DNA from: Odiellus spinosus
Taxonomy: Eukaryota; Arthropoda; Arachnida; Opiliones; Phalangiidae
Length of the DNA: 64,000 nucleotides
NCBI GenBank assembly: GCA_963920705.1
Contig: OY987226.1
Location: 808,501-872,500, forward strand
Direction of reading: 5' to 3'
The notes beneath the pieces are model-generated. The model had not been told where the DNA came from. It made no database searches and saw only the letters and a list, made by a program, of their open reading frames with translations. Each line of letters opens with the position of its first letter. The stretch's first letter is position 1. A program made the position numbers and the translations under genes. Shown here in pieces: positions 23,901 to 35,100 of this stretch.

Positions 23901-25390
23901 AGATCTTTCAAGAAGCCAGGAAATTACAATCATCTGCAGAACCGTGTCAGTTGTATAGATTATAACAAAGATACGCGTGCAAAAAGTATGGCGAACGCCA
24001 TTATATAAAAAATAAAAGGTTAAAAACTGTGTAGTACTAGCCGAAACGGTCAGGAAAATCGTTGGAAACGGTCAGGGAAAAACCTGGAAAAGTCACGGAA
24101 TTTGAATCTGAAAAAACTGTGCCAACCCTAATTATGGATTATTTATATTTTCAGCATTAGCAATGAAGTTCCTGTTCGAGATATTGATAATGACATGATT
24201 TGCGGTATGAGGAATGTGGCCCCAGATTTTCAGAGCAGCAACGAAGAGATTCAAACTATAATCTCGGGAGTGGGAGGCGTCAATGCGAGAAGATCACCGA
24301 GATCAGTCTATTCATCCCCCGATTTGGGTATCGAATCTGATCCTAACCGCGAACGAGGCTGGAGTGGTTCACCATTATTGGACAATAATCACCTAAACAA
24401 AGGGAATATTTCCTCGCAAAGCTTAACCAAATTGGCGAATTCCGCGTTTAAACAAGATCATTCTTCTATCACGCCGATTAACGTAGTTGCGTCAACTGTA
24501 CAAGATTCAAACTTGGTCGTGATTTGTCCTTTGGGCGAGTTGGTTCTCCTAACGAAAGAGGTGGAAGAGAGCGTGGCCATCTTAGAAGGCATCAAAGCTC
24601 GTCTCAAAGACAGGATTCTTACTCTTACTCAGAGTACGAATGGCTCTAGCCCAGCTAAGGTATTTTTTACGCTTGTAGGAATTGTTTAAAAAATTAAAAC
24701 AAATTTATTATATAAATTTGTAGACCTTAGAGTACAGTACTCTGAAAGAAGTGGATTCCAGTTGTTACAAACTACAAGTTTGTCTCTGCAGAAGTATCGC
24801 TCTCATAAATATATTTTCCGCCGAACCCAAAAAACTCGACTCTTCCCAGACTAATACGGGTGATATCGTTCTACCGAAAATGTCTTTAAACTCAAATGTC
24901 AAAGACAGACAAGAATTGGAAAGTTTGAGGCTGTTATACGATGAACAAAGTGAAAAACTTAAAGAAGCGTTGGCAAAGCTAGATGTAAGGATTGATTAAC
25001 TTTCATCATTAGTTTATGACTTTAAAGTTAATGATACGTAATTTTGTTTTATTAGTTTTACCAGAAACGTAAAGAAAATGTGGAGAAAGCCATTTCTAGA
25101 CAATGTAAGTTACACCAAATTTACAATGACAGTCAAGAATTAAATTTCGTTGGGATATCCGTTTCAACACATTCGTATTAAGAATATCATATGTTATTTT
25201 TTAATTTTTCTCTCTCTCTCTCATTGGTTTTACTTTAGTATCTAAAACCAAGAGAGTACTGAGGAAGGCCAAAGGAAATCTGTTAGAAGAAAAGAAGGTA
25301 GTGGACAGCCCGCAAGCCGCTGTTCCCGATGTTACTGTTGCAAATATAAAGACAATCGCTTCTACACCCATGGTTAAATCTAACAAGTAG
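5905..25390 (+). CDS. CDK5RAP2/centrosomin-like centrosomal scaffold (spliced, 20 exons, about 2256 aa)
   Basis: Exons: 5905-6308, 9455-9540, 9622-9788, 9883-9959, 10058-10148, 10205-10423, 10544-10750, 11310-11813, 13277-13680, 14761-15860, 17900-18220, 18527-19020, 19089-20332, 21412-21500, 22145-22297, 22381-22624, 24155-24659, 24724-24984, 25056-25104 and 25239-25390 (TAG). All phases agree. Residues about 172-207 match the CM1 (Cnn_1N) motif, with the core ESENFKLKLKLFYLEEE. In this family CM1 recruits and activates gamma-tubulin ring complexes at centrosomes. The adjoining NINLQVELQEVKSDL also follows the CDK5RAP2 order. Long coiled coils fill exon 8 and exons 12-15, as expected for a scaffold. 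The N-terminus (about 1-134) is Ser/Pro/Arg-rich and disordered-looking. Exon 10 holds an unusual Cys/His-rich stretch (about residues 900-1086). I did not recognise a CM2 domain at the C-terminus. Length is close to human myomegalin and longer than CDK5RAP2. The family call rests mainly on CM1, so the paralogue is open. Confidence 0.9.
7763..7917. repeat. Imperfect inverted repeat in intron 1 of the centrosomin-like gene
   Basis: AAGATTAGTAAAGAGACAG on the left faces CTGTCTCTTT and TTTACTAGTCTT on the right, with a few extra bases in the right arm. The interior is non-coding. It may be a decayed MITE. The rest of 6309-8060 shows nothing I can identify. Confidence 0.4.
8060..9285. mobile_element. 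Two adjacent palindromic repeat elements in intron 1
   Basis: The block TTAGATTCCTC(A/G)AGAATTTA appears near 8079 and 8721, and its complement appears near 8487 and 9204. This gives two palindromes of the same family at about 8073-8505 and 8713-9230. Both carry internal arms such as CTACAATTTAAACCTAAT and GACAGACGAGATCTTA. The spacer at about 8570-8690 holds further inverted copies of the same inner sequence. No protein is encoded. It looks like a nonautonomous DNA transposon family in a nested or head-to-head array. Confidence 0.65.
12247..12600 (+). repeat. Short tandem repeat block interrupted by a MITE
   Basis: Units resembling GGTCAAAGTAAATT followed by CCATGATGACA recur near 12249, 12474, 12509 and, more weakly, 12567, in intron 8 of the centrosomin-like gene. 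A MITE at 12275-12461 separates the first unit from the rest, so the element probably inserted into an existing tandem repeat. Confidence 0.5.
12275..12461. mobile_element. CCCTTACC-family MITE, copy 1
   Basis: The element begins TTACTAAAAAACGTTAGTC and ends ACTAATTTTTTTTGGTAAGG, which are inverted termini. The body is made of alternating GACTTCCCCAAGACCTCTTA-like blocks and their complements. Related copies lie at 16478-16663 and 33193-33587. It is non-coding. Confidence 0.7.
12822..13253. mobile_element. CAGGGTTCGTA-terminated element with TCAGGGAA cores
   Basis: The left end is CCAGGGTTCGTAC and the right end is TTATACGAACCCTG, giving short inverted termini. Just inside are repeated CCTGGAAAAGTCAGGGGAAT and AGGTCAGGGAAATAT blocks. 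The element at 20510-21259 has related termini and cores. It lies in intron 8, immediately before exon 9 of the centrosomin-like gene. It is nonautonomous. Confidence 0.6.
13937..14372. mobile_element. CAGGGCTCCCAG-terminated element, copy 1
   Basis: Inverted termini are CAGGGCTCCCAG and CTGGGAGCCCTG. The inner sequence (for example GTGCAAATGTCCGCAAAAAC, and GGGGGCGTGAGTAGCTAG) is nearly identical to the copy at 36704-37199. There is no open frame of note. It is a nonautonomous DNA transposon inside intron 9 of the centrosomin-like gene. Confidence 0.75.
16478..16663. mobile_element. CCCTTACC-family MITE, copy 2
   Basis: This copy starts CCCTTACTAAAA and ends TTTTTTCAGTAAGGG. Its body is again built from AAGAGGTCTTGGGGAAGTC and complementary GACTTCCCCAAGAC blocks. 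It lies in intron 10 of the centrosomin-like gene. I see nothing identifiable in the rest of that intron (16664-17899). Confidence 0.7.
20510..21259. mobile_element. CAGGGTTCATAC-terminated element with internal minisatellite
   Basis: The left end CAGGGTTCATACAAACCTGG and the right end ACAAATGTATGAATCCTG form imperfect inverted termini. Most of the inside is a tandem array (about 20540-21066) of units built as ATCAGGGAAATTCAATGAT plus ATCATGAAAAT, varying from about 26 to 31 bp, with about 18 units. It occupies intron 13 of the centrosomin-like gene. Confidence 0.65.
22681..22862 (+). repeat. Minisatellite, GATATGGCACG unit
   Basis: Six or seven units of about 26-30 bp, built from TTTTGATATGGCACG(TA)CGG, AGTTCCATCTA and variants, lie just after the donor site of exon 16 of the centrosomin-like gene. 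They are intronic and non-coding. Confidence 0.7.
23718..24130. mobile_element. AGGATTGCCACAG-terminated element with internal minisatellite
   Basis: The ends AGGATTGCCACAG and CTGTGCCAACCCT are imperfect inverted repeats. The inside carries about six copies (23743-23899) of a 29-bp unit, TCAGGGAATTTGAAAATG plus AACTAAAAATG. A CCTGGAAAAGTCACGGAA block stands near the right end. It lies in intron 16, ending only about 25 bp before exon 17 of the centrosomin-like gene. The core resembles 20510-21259, but the termini differ. Confidence 0.6.
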
Positions 25391-26415
25391 ATAATCATTT
25401 TCAAAATCACCTTTTCAGTTGATTGTAAGTTGGTATATTTTATTACTTTATAGTTTATACGTTATACAATTTTTAATTTGGCTACCATTAACGGTTACTT
25501 GCGTGATATTTTTATCTAAAATTCACGGTTTCCGTAATACCAATAAGTAAACCTTAACACCAAAGGGTATACCGGGTCATATTGGGTCTTGAAGCTCTCG
25601 TGACAAAGCTTACGCGCGAGTAGAAATAAAAATCTACAGAGAAATGGCACTTCCTAGCTGTTGGAACTAGATCTAAAATAGGTGGGGCTAAGTTAACTGG
25701 AGGGCTTAAAGGTTTTAGATTTTTGTGACGTTTTTTAAGGGGGTGTACTTTGACTGAAAATTACAGTGCCTACTTGGAGTCATTTAACTATTCCTGCATC
25801 CTAGGAAAGCCATTATTTGGCTGTGTTTAGTTAGAAAATACAGTCTTGCCCCTTTGAGAGCCGAGACTCGCTTGAAAGGTTTAAATACAATTATTTAACA
25901 TATAATAATTGCTCAGCAAATCATATAGATATATAGAACAATGAGTTTTTTTGTTTATTTTCATTTAAGGTAGAGTTACTTTTCAAACATTGTATTTTGT
26001 GGTTCTTATTTCGTCTTTGCTCGCAACTGAAAAAGAAAATAAGTGCCAAAATGTTGAGTGTTTTAATGTAATACATAACACTATTATAACGAACCCGCGG
26101 AATAAGTCTAATCCTTGAAACACTGTTATAATCCGTGTATTTGGATTTTAATGTAAACTATACCCTGGTTTTATTTTGTAAATTCTGATTTTAGTTCTTA
26201 AATAACAAAATTCACCCAAAAGGAATGCTGTGTAAAAAATAAAAGTTCTATTTTTAATTATTCATTTTTAACTCTCAAATTTTGATTTGGCATACACACC
26301 AGGCCATTAACGGTAGATCATAAGTGTTGGTCTTAACGGTGTTACTCTTCCCTCTCCCTCCTATATGATATAGAGTTACCTTTTACGATTCTCGAAAGAA
26401 TCCTTATTCCGCATC
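25391..26415. other. Tail-to-tail interval between centrosomin-like and GPCR genes
   Basis: This 1.0 kb holds the 3' untranslated regions of two convergent genes. I see no further coding sequence. AATAAA hexamers on the plus strand occur at 25625-25630 and 26238-26243. A TTTATT near 26170 is AATAAA for the minus strand. If the distal plus-strand signal is used, the two transcripts would overlap. Confidence 0.55.
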
Positions 26416-29400
26416 CTAAACTTTAGCTGAATTAGTGAAAGTAGTCCGGGAATCGTCGGAGGATCGGTGACCACGGCTGAAAGAGGATCGTTCCAAGTTG
26501 ATGCTACCGACAAAGCGATGTATCCTCTCAAATCCAGTTTTCCAGGGAACACGGGCAAAAGCCAAAAAAATAAAGACTCCTTGCAGCCCGTTAACCGTGA
26601 TGTATAAATATCTCAACGAGTCACTGTTGCCGTACGAAGAGATAATTCCCAAGATCCAAGTCAATCCCATTAACAACGCCAATTTGATGAACAGAGCCAA
26701 ACGTATTCGATCTTTCTTCTTTCCTAAGTGTAGTAAAAAAACTACCTTAAGGTGAAAGGAGGTTTTTATATACCGTAATAGCCCGGCAAAATAACAGAAT
26801 TAGAATAAGATAGTAAAACGCGATAGTACCTTTGTTATTTTCCCTAGCTTTTGATGTGCTTTTCGCAGTTGAAGCTATTTTGAAAGAAGCCATGATAAAG
26901 AAACCCCAATTGATCAGTAGAAGTAACGTGAGAGGCGTGGCGAAAAAAAATATCAAAGCTCTATTGTTTGAAATCCAGCACACTCCGTATTGACCTTGAC
27001 CGTAATTCGGTTTCAGCCAATCCCAATCAGACGCTAGATCCATTGTAACAGCCAATAGGACAATAAGGGCGGGTGTCACCCACGCGTAGAAATTGTAACC
27101 AATCAGCCTCCTCTTTGCGTTTGGTTTTTGAATTTCGTAGGGTGATGAAAATGTGCGGTGAACGTCGTAAGCCAAAACATTCATCCAAAAGAACGAAGCT
27201 AAGAAGAAATAATGTATGGCGATGCCCACGGCTCTGCAAAGGCTGGGAATGTCGGCGCTAGTCGAACCCATCAGGAAAAGAAATTGATAGATGAAGACTG
27301 AAATGGCCAGCAGCAATACGCAACGGCTGGCCAAACTGACAGTTCTTTTCATAGCCAAGTAACAAATGAACTTTGCCACTAGAGCCACCTATTAAGAAGT
27401 GGAGGAATAAGAAATAAATTATTATTAAAAGATCGACCATTTGATATATACTATCAGTACAAGGGAAAAAGGAAACCAACTTATGCCTTTATTTTAAGAA
27501 ACAAGTAATAAAATGAGGATATTTATGCCCTGAAAACAAGGTTTGAAATCAAGTAACCTACCTTGTCTAAAGGCATTCTCTATATGTCTAGAATATATTC
27601 ATTACACCCTTATATATTCATTATGAGGCTGAAACGAAATTTCTTACCAACGAAGCTCCCAAACATACGATTGTTAGAATTCTGTCAATTCTTAGGCAAT
27701 TGTCTCTTGATAATGGAGGTGAGGGTTCGATCGTACCGGAGTAACACTCTTTCTCGTACAAACTAGAACCTAATAAGCACCATTTTCTCCAGTTTGTTGT
27801 TATTTTGTGCTTCCCGAGCAATACGGATAATTCTGGAATGTTTTTGGACGAAGACTCTTTGTTGAGGCAGCTTATACCGGATCCCAGCTTGCGGTTGTCC
27901 CCGCTGTACGTCAGTGAAAAGTCAAAAAATAAAGCCATTCCCGGTATCTTGGCACCGGGGGCTTTGAAACGATTGGTTGAGTGACCACCAGTGACGCAAT
28001 TGAGTTCCCTTTCCGAAAATCCACTGCAAAAGGCGCAAAATTTGTTCTTGAACCTAACTTTGACATTATTGGATCGAGCCTCCACCGGGGCGTAATAGTA
28101 TTTGCACTGTTTCTCTTGGTGCCGTAACGTTTTGTTTGTTCCGGAGTAAAAACACTGTTGTTCAACCTCATTGTCGCAAGATCTTATTTTCTTGTTGATT
28201 AGAGCTAGTGGTTCTGGCTTTCTATAAACGATGGAGCAATACCTAGAATGGAGAATTTTAGTTCAATTTTAACATTAAACATTTGCAGATAGTCCCTTTA
28301 AAGGGACTACCCGCCATTTTTAAATCTCCTTTATTTTAATTTGGAGAAAACCTTAGTAAACTCATCAAAGATGGATGGGTGCTTGCTTCGGTAAATTCTG
28401 TCCACGAGTCTTGTAGGTAAAGGGTTTCGTTAGGATAAGTGCAGTTGACAGGAACCAGTTCCCAGGGTGTAACCTTTTTAGCGTTGTTACAGATGGCGCA
28501 AAAAACGTTAACGTATGTTACGTTACTAGATAATGAAATAACAGGTAGTCTTCTTGAGACCCAAACTAAGAGCTCGTGGTTAGTCATTTCGTGTTGTTTC
28601 TTGGGATAGCCTTCTTCGCAATATTTTTTATACTCGTTGTGGTTGTAATCCACGGGACAACCATTGGTCATGAAAAAGGACTCCCGACTGAACACCCCGG
28701 TTGGTATTTCTACGCATTTTCTTTCCCATTTAGGCAGAATATATTCTTTATCCTTGAATAAAGGTACAAACAAAAAAATTATTGAGAAACAACCAACACA
28801 AAGTAATTTTGTTATTTTTAAACAACAACTTTAAATTGTTACCAAAGACATTAACCTCAATATTTATTTAATATCCACTATTAATTTTATGTTTTTGAAA
28901 GGAAATTTAAAAATATCAACTTCATTATCCCTTTAACTTGTTACCATTGTCTTATTTAACTACCTCATTATGTAATGTCCATTATTAATTTTAAGTTTTG
29001 TGCTTTAATTATAAGCGACTACTTGTTTTTTGTATCACTATACAAAAAGTTTCTAGAATATTTTATTTAAAAAAGTGCAAATTAATTTTTAAGCTTATGG
29101 AGACGACTCTTTAAAACAAAAATCTATGGACATTTTCTACATACTATTACTACAGCCAAGTACAATATAGTAGCCTGCCCCTCCCATAGGAGGGAGGTGT
29201 GGCTAAAAAAAGGGTACATTAAGTTTGGATAAAGGCTGTCAGGAAATAATACATTGAGGAAATATTCCGATCTAAATTATAATGTATGGTTTTCTAAATA
29301 AAACCTGACTTAAATATATTTTAGAAAATGTCTGTTACATTGATTTTATTAAGGTTTTTAAATAATTTAAATTAATTTTTAGGAAGCTCTAGTTTTTGTA

Positions 29401-30215
29401 ACAAACGCGCGGTTTTAAATTAAACTCGAAAAGCGCGAGTTTCAATTTTATCATAAGTTCATAACATATAAGTTATTGTAAGTGCGGGACTCAGTTGCTT
29501 ATATTTTATTTTGAAGTTTTTATATACAAATCAACAGGTACTATTTAATCACAATTCCAATAATCAAAAATAAATAGAATAAGATTCTATTTATTTTTGC
29601 AATAATATAGGTGTATATTGACATTGAAAACAACTGGGTAAAACGCGAATTTTAAATCCTCTTTACGAGAAAACGATTGATTATTTTTGAGTGAAATTTA
29701 TGACAGGTACGCTTTTTATACCGTACTACACCCATATCACTAGGTTTCTCAATTTAAATAATTTTACAAACCTGGAGTTTTATTTTTACTGGTGGTTTAG
29801 GAGCATCCCAGCAGCAATCTCCATACTTATGACAGTCATTTTGGCAAGAGCAATATACACCCTTGGCTGTGGACTGATTAACGCTCTTATTAACGCAATA
29901 TCGGTGCGTTCCAGCGCACTCTAATAACGAAGGATCCTTAACTCTGACGTCATTTTTAGATATCGAGGTATTTGAGTGAAATGGCGGGAACGAGACATCC
30001 GGATACTGACGTGGTTTCGTTTCTGATTTAAAGTACAACCGGCTGATTGGTTTCAGCGTGGTGGGACGCTGGTTCAATACCGTTGTACTACTTTCGTTCG
30101 CGACGTCATTTCCGTCGGTATAATTGTAAGCGTGATCGTACAGAGAATGATAGCGTAAGTCTTTCATGATAATAATTAGCGCGAAAACTATGTATTTAAC
30201 TTTTTTCTTCGCCAT
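26416..30215 (-). CDS. Methuselah-like GPCR with somatomedin B domain (spliced, 5 exons, about 774 aa)
   Basis: Exons (minus strand): 29772-30215, 28352-28752, 27648-28242, 26830-27388 and 26416-26741 (TAG). The ATG at 30215 follows a purine-rich context (GTGAAAATGG). Residues about 100-161 form a somatomedin B domain: eight cysteines including the CSCQNDC...GDCC signature, the last one supplied by exon 2. A long Cys-rich ectodomain with several N-x-S/T sites follows (about 160-465). Seven hydrophobic helices start near residue 469 and include FFWMNVLAYDVHRTF and LALLMGLTWILGIIS, typical of secretin-like/Methuselah receptors. Such receptors signal from the plasma membrane through G proteins; the ligand cannot be told from sequence. 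I find no GPS autoproteolysis motif before the first helix, which separates it from classical adhesion GPCRs. The exon 2 donor (AAG before GTTTTC) is weak, so that junction is the least certain. The N-terminal hydrophobic stretch is short for a signal peptide. Confidence 0.9.
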
Positions 30216-30330
30216 TTTCACCTCTCCCGTTTCAACAGATCTTATTTAACTTTTATCTTTTTTAAAATTACGTTCCGTTATGTTCGAAATCCCGAAATCA
30301 AATGAATCGCTCTTCATTGAACCCTTCGCG

Positions 30331-30337
30331 TATATAG
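30331..30337 (-). promoter_or_regulatory. Possible TATA box of the GPCR gene
   Basis: On the minus strand the sequence reads GACTATATACGCG, about 115 bases before the GPCR start codon. Spacing and sequence fit a TATA element with a short 5' leader. The region is AT-rich, so chance occurrence is possible. Confidence 0.3.
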
Positions 30338-31065
30338 TCGAGTTCGTCTTAAGGTCAATATTAGTTTAAATTCGTCCGAAAACGTTAATATCCGCTTTTA
30401 TCAGTCGACAGCCATCTCCGAAAAAGAGATGGGAATTTTCAATTTAGAAATGATATTTGACCTTGATTTAAAGTAATGTAAATATTATTACGCTACATTT
30501 CGGACCCAAAATTGAATTATTGTCAAGTCTGAAGTGACGTTTACTTATTTATGTTAAATAACTGTTTGAATATTTTCATAATCCAATTTTAAATAGATAC
30601 CAAAACCTTAGACCAATAACTTCTCTGAATATTTTTCAGTCTTCAACAGCGCCATCACGATAGTTTGTTTAAACCGTCGCCAGATGGCGAAAGCGACGAC
30701 TTCAGAATAAATTGGAATATCTGTACCGTACTTTGAAGGCGGGAGGCGTAGGGTTTTTCTGATTGTTTCAATTTTATACTTCACTTACATTGAAACTAAT
30801 CTTAAGAAATTAATTTAAACACCTAAAACGTGTCCATTAATTTGGCATGGTGATTTCGAGAATAAATTGAAAAGCTGCTCCATGTTTAGCTTACAGTTTC
30901 CCTTTAAACTGTTTTTGAGGGAAGAAAATACCGTAAAAAACAAGATGGTTAAACCCATACTACACCAATGACACTTCACAATTAATTTTTCGACTTCACA
31001 TTTCCTTGCCTTTGCCTTTTTAGCCTTTCCCTTTGTCTTTGTCTTTTTCGAATTCCTTTTTTCAT

Positions 31066-31285
31066 TGTATTTTTCACAATCCCTTTTTATGTTTTTCACA
31101 ATCCCTTTATCTGTGTCTTTTTCACAATCCCTTTATCTGTGTATTTTTCACAATCCCTTTATCTGTGTCTTTTTCACAATCCCTTTATCTGTGTCTTTTT
31201 CACAACCCCTTTATCTGTGTCTTTTTCACAACCCCTTTATCTGTGTCTTTTTCACAACCCCTTTATCTGTGTCTTTTTCACATTT
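31066..31285 (+). repeat. 26-bp minisatellite
   Basis: Eight to nine copies of a 26-bp unit, TTTTTCACAATCCCTTTA plus TCTGTGTC, with an A-to-C change in later copies (CACAACCCC). The unit has no stop codon in several frames, which creates spurious open frames rich in Phe, Ser and Leu. It lies in the divergent intergenic region. Confidence 0.85.
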
Positions 31286-32140
31286 CCTTTTCCAGTTTTC
31301 AAAATTAAGCAATCATACGTGACTACTTGTTTTTCGGAGTTGGTGCGACCGTGCGAGTGGCCCGGTATAACGTTTTCGGGACCTTTTTTGACATAGACAA
31401 CTCTCTAAAAAAGGTTAGTTAACCAAATAATTAATAAATACAAATTAATGTGAGAGTAAGAATACCATTAATCTATTTGAATGCTAGTTTGTCTGCTAAA
31501 ATCTGCTAGACCTCCATATTCCAAACATTCAAACTGAGAGAAAGCGTCTCTGTTGCTATGGCGACGGCAGCGGTACTTAGGGGTATTATGGGAAATTTTC
31601 CGCCAGGAAATGGAAATTTCCTATCTGGCAACCCTGCAGCCCTGCTTAAAAAATAAAAAATAATAACAAAATAAACCCAGAATCCAAAATTTTGAAACTC
31701 GGGTCGTAGAATCTTTAATTTTTGTGTGTAAAACGTAAGCTAATTTCACATATTCAAGCTCTTACGAAGTGATTTCATTATATGATTTCACCACTACCTA
31801 ATTTAAAGTTTAATTTAGAGAAAACATGTTATTTAACTCCGGTAGTGGAAGTAGCCAAGGCTTAGAGGAATGAAATTATTGAAATAGTTTAGTAGCACTA
31901 GCAGTAGCCTTATTATGAACAACTTGCCTATTTTTAATGCACTGCTAATCTTAAAGCCTAAAATTGTAGTTGGGGTAATCTTTTATCAGCAACATTGGCT
32001 TTAGTTGAGAAATTTCGTTCTTGCCGCAATTACTTAACCCAAATCTTTTCAAACCAATTTTTTTAATTGTAAATTTAATCCGTTTTGTCCTAGAGCTTAT
32101 AGTGAACATTAGTTGCGGAGCGTATCATCTTGGTTGCCCC

Positions 32141-35100
32141 ATGATGGGGGAGATTTTGCACCCTGAGCTCGATCGGCCAGCCTCTCCCGCTCGCCTAGAG
32201 TACACGTCCGAAAAACATCCGAGGCACACTCTAGAAGCTATTAATTTGCTTCGGAAGCATAGAGAGTTATGCGATGTGGTTCTCTTGGTGGGAGCTAGGA
32301 AGATTTTTGCTCACAGAGTGATCCTCTCCGCCTGCTCGCCATACTTCCAAGCCATGTTTACTGGGGAACTTGTTGAAAGCAGACAGACTGAGGTAAAATT
32401 AATTTTTGACTTTACTCTTTCAGGACCTTTTAAAATGTCCCCAAACTAGCTTTGGTTATTGCAAAATAAGTTGCGCAATGTTGAATGAGTATTTATTTGC
32501 TTTTCTGATAAATAAAACATTCTGGGCAGTAGACGGATCGCACTTTATCTAACTACAATGCGCCTTTTTCAAAATATTAGGCTAGGCTTTAGACAGAAGA
32601 AATTAAGAATACTTTCACTCATTCATCAAAATGGATCCAAAACTCCTATATAAACGTACCATGACGCATCTTTTTTTAATTGGCTACATATATTATACAT
32701 GCATTCCCTCTGATGGAATAAAGCGTAATAAAGTCAGACCCTAGTAGTTGGTCCTTAACAAGGCATGGGTTACGATAGTACAAGTCTCCTTAGAACCACT
32801 AGTGGTTTGATGACAAATGATATAGGTTCAAGAAGCAAATGGATACCTGCGTGGCTATTACAAATTCATCGCTCTTACGCCCATTAGAGCAGTTTATCAG
32901 TCATCTAGTACCACACATCCCAGGGTGGCAATGACTAATAAATTTTGGACAACATAGTTCAGTAGTTAAACTGTTTTTAGGGTAGCGTAAAAGATGGATC
33001 TACTTTCAGGCAACCACAAAGAATAGGCTACACCTCTGGGGTTGCCTAAAACTTTGGTTGTAAAATAACTATTATTATTCCTTGAGGTTCTGCCTAGGGT
33101 TAAAGTCATTTTCGCTATTTCATATTCGTGAAAGGAAGTTTTACATTATCAGAATTAAAATTGTTTGTGGCATAAAAACATCCGCGTCATTTCCCTTACC
33201 TAAAAAAGTTAGTCTGATCCAAAGAGGTCCTCAAGAATATTACAAAGGTGCTCAAGACATCTTAAAGACTTCCCCAAGACTTCTTGACATAGTGAAAAAC
33301 TTCCCCAAGACCTCTTAAGACTACATAAGACACTTAAAAGACTTCCCCAAGACTTCATGACATAGTGAAAGACTTCCCCAAGACCGAAAAAAGTTAGTTG
33401 TATCCAAAGAGGTCCTCAAGAACACTACAAAGGTGCTAAAGACTTCCCCAAGAGTTCTTCACATAATGAAATACTTCCCTAAGAGTTCTTCATGTAATGA
33501 AAGACTTCCCCAAGACCCCTTAAGGCTACATAAGAGACCTGAAAGACATCCCCATGACCTCTTATGACTAACTTTTTTCGGTAAGGGTTATCAGAACCAC
33601 AATTACCGATATCTTATGCCATTTTGATTTTGAGATTTCTTTATTTACGGATCATCCCAGAAGAGTTTTTTGATCTGAAGCTACCTGAATTTTTTTTTTT
33701 TTTGTTAGTAGGAAATACCTAATAACATAATACAAAAGCCCATTGCTTTAATATTTTCTTGACCCCTTTTTTTCTCCTGGTTATTGACGAGCTAGAGCAT
33801 GTAACCATTCAGCTCCAAAAAATTTGACAAAATTCTTAAACAATTGACAAATAAAAAAAGTATACAATTGAAGAGCTGGACCACCACAATTAAATTAAAT
33901 TAAATATTAGACAAGTTGATTCATTTTAGATTATTAGAGTTAAGTTATATTTAAGGTTAGATTGCTAAAATTGAAGGTTAATTTAGTTAAACTTGTGGGG
34001 TCAGCAGAATCTATAGCTTGAAATGTTTTTAAATTGTGACACGCTAGAGGCCGAAGTGATCGGGTTAGGAAGGCTATTCCAAGAAACCACAGTAAGGGTA
34101 AAAAAGGAGTCCTTCTTCTCATCCGTACGACAGCTAGGGGGCGTCACTAGGCCTTTTTTTGGGGGCTATAGAATAATCAAAAATCTTAGTTATACATTAT
34201 AAACGTTTGTATTTCTCAGGTTAGGTATAAAATATGTACTATTTTCCATTGACTTCTCAAGTTATCCATTTGAATTGGAAAAGCTATAATGATTTTACGT
34301 AAGCTCTTAATGATTTGAAACTTCTTTTTCTAGGTGACGATCCGTGATATCGACGAACACGCCATGGATATGTTGATAGAGTTTGCGTACACGTCGCATA
34401 TTGTTGTGGAAGAGTCAAACGTCCAAGTTCTTCTACCCGCCGCGTGTCTCCTTCAGATGACTGAAATTCAAGAAGTTTGTTGCGATTTCTTGAAACGGCA
34501 ACTGGATCCGACTAATTGTTTAGGCATCAGAGCCTTTGCTGACACCCATTCGTGTAGAGAGTTACTGAGAATAGCTGACAAATTTACGCAGCATAATTTT
34601 CAAGAGGTGAGAATCGCTAATTTTAATAAATTAGTATCTTGAAAGTCTTCAAAATTTTATTTGTTCTTCTGAATTGGATTTAATTCGGAGGCTCTCAAAC
34701 CTTTTTGGGTCTATTGCTTAGGAAGATTTTAAATTTTTAACGTCCCCAACATTTTTATCTTTTGATTTTCAATTCTTGCCCCAAAAACTTGGCAACCTTT
34801 TTTTAATATTCCTTGATTTTGAGCGTGGGTTAGGATGACCCGAAACAGTTGTTAAGTAATTTTTTCCACATCTCCTACAAACTCTTTCATAAATTTTTGA
34901 ACAGGTGATGGAAAGTGAAGAATTTTTGCTACTGCCTGTAAATCAACTAATAGACATAATTTCGAGTGACGAACTAAACGTTAGAAGTGAGGAGCAAGTT
35001 TTCAATGCTGTGATGGCTTGGGTTAAATACAACGTGTCTGAAAGGAGACAACATTTAGCGCAGGTTCTGCAGCACGTGAGACTTCCTCTACTATCGCCAA

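Larger units (their letters stand above)
30216..32140. other. Head-to-head interval between the GPCR and KLHL20 genes
   Basis: The two genes diverge from this 1.9 kb stretch, so it should hold both promoters and perhaps untranslated first exons. I see a TATA-like site for the minus strand (30331-30337) and a minisatellite (31066-31285). GTTGCTATGGCGAC at 31551-31564 is close to, but not a perfect match for, the RFX X-box. No coding exon is recognisable upstream of 32141. Confidence 0.5.

Noticed and set aside
31033-31396. Three overlapping Phe/Ser/Leu-rich frames of 85-91 codons
   Set aside because: They are the 26-bp minisatellite read in different frames.
32021-32140. In-frame extension upstream of the chosen KLHL20 start
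   Set aside because: It opens with a non-ATG codon, is hydrophobic and unlike any KLHL20 N-terminus; the first ATG followed by conserved sequence is at 32141.
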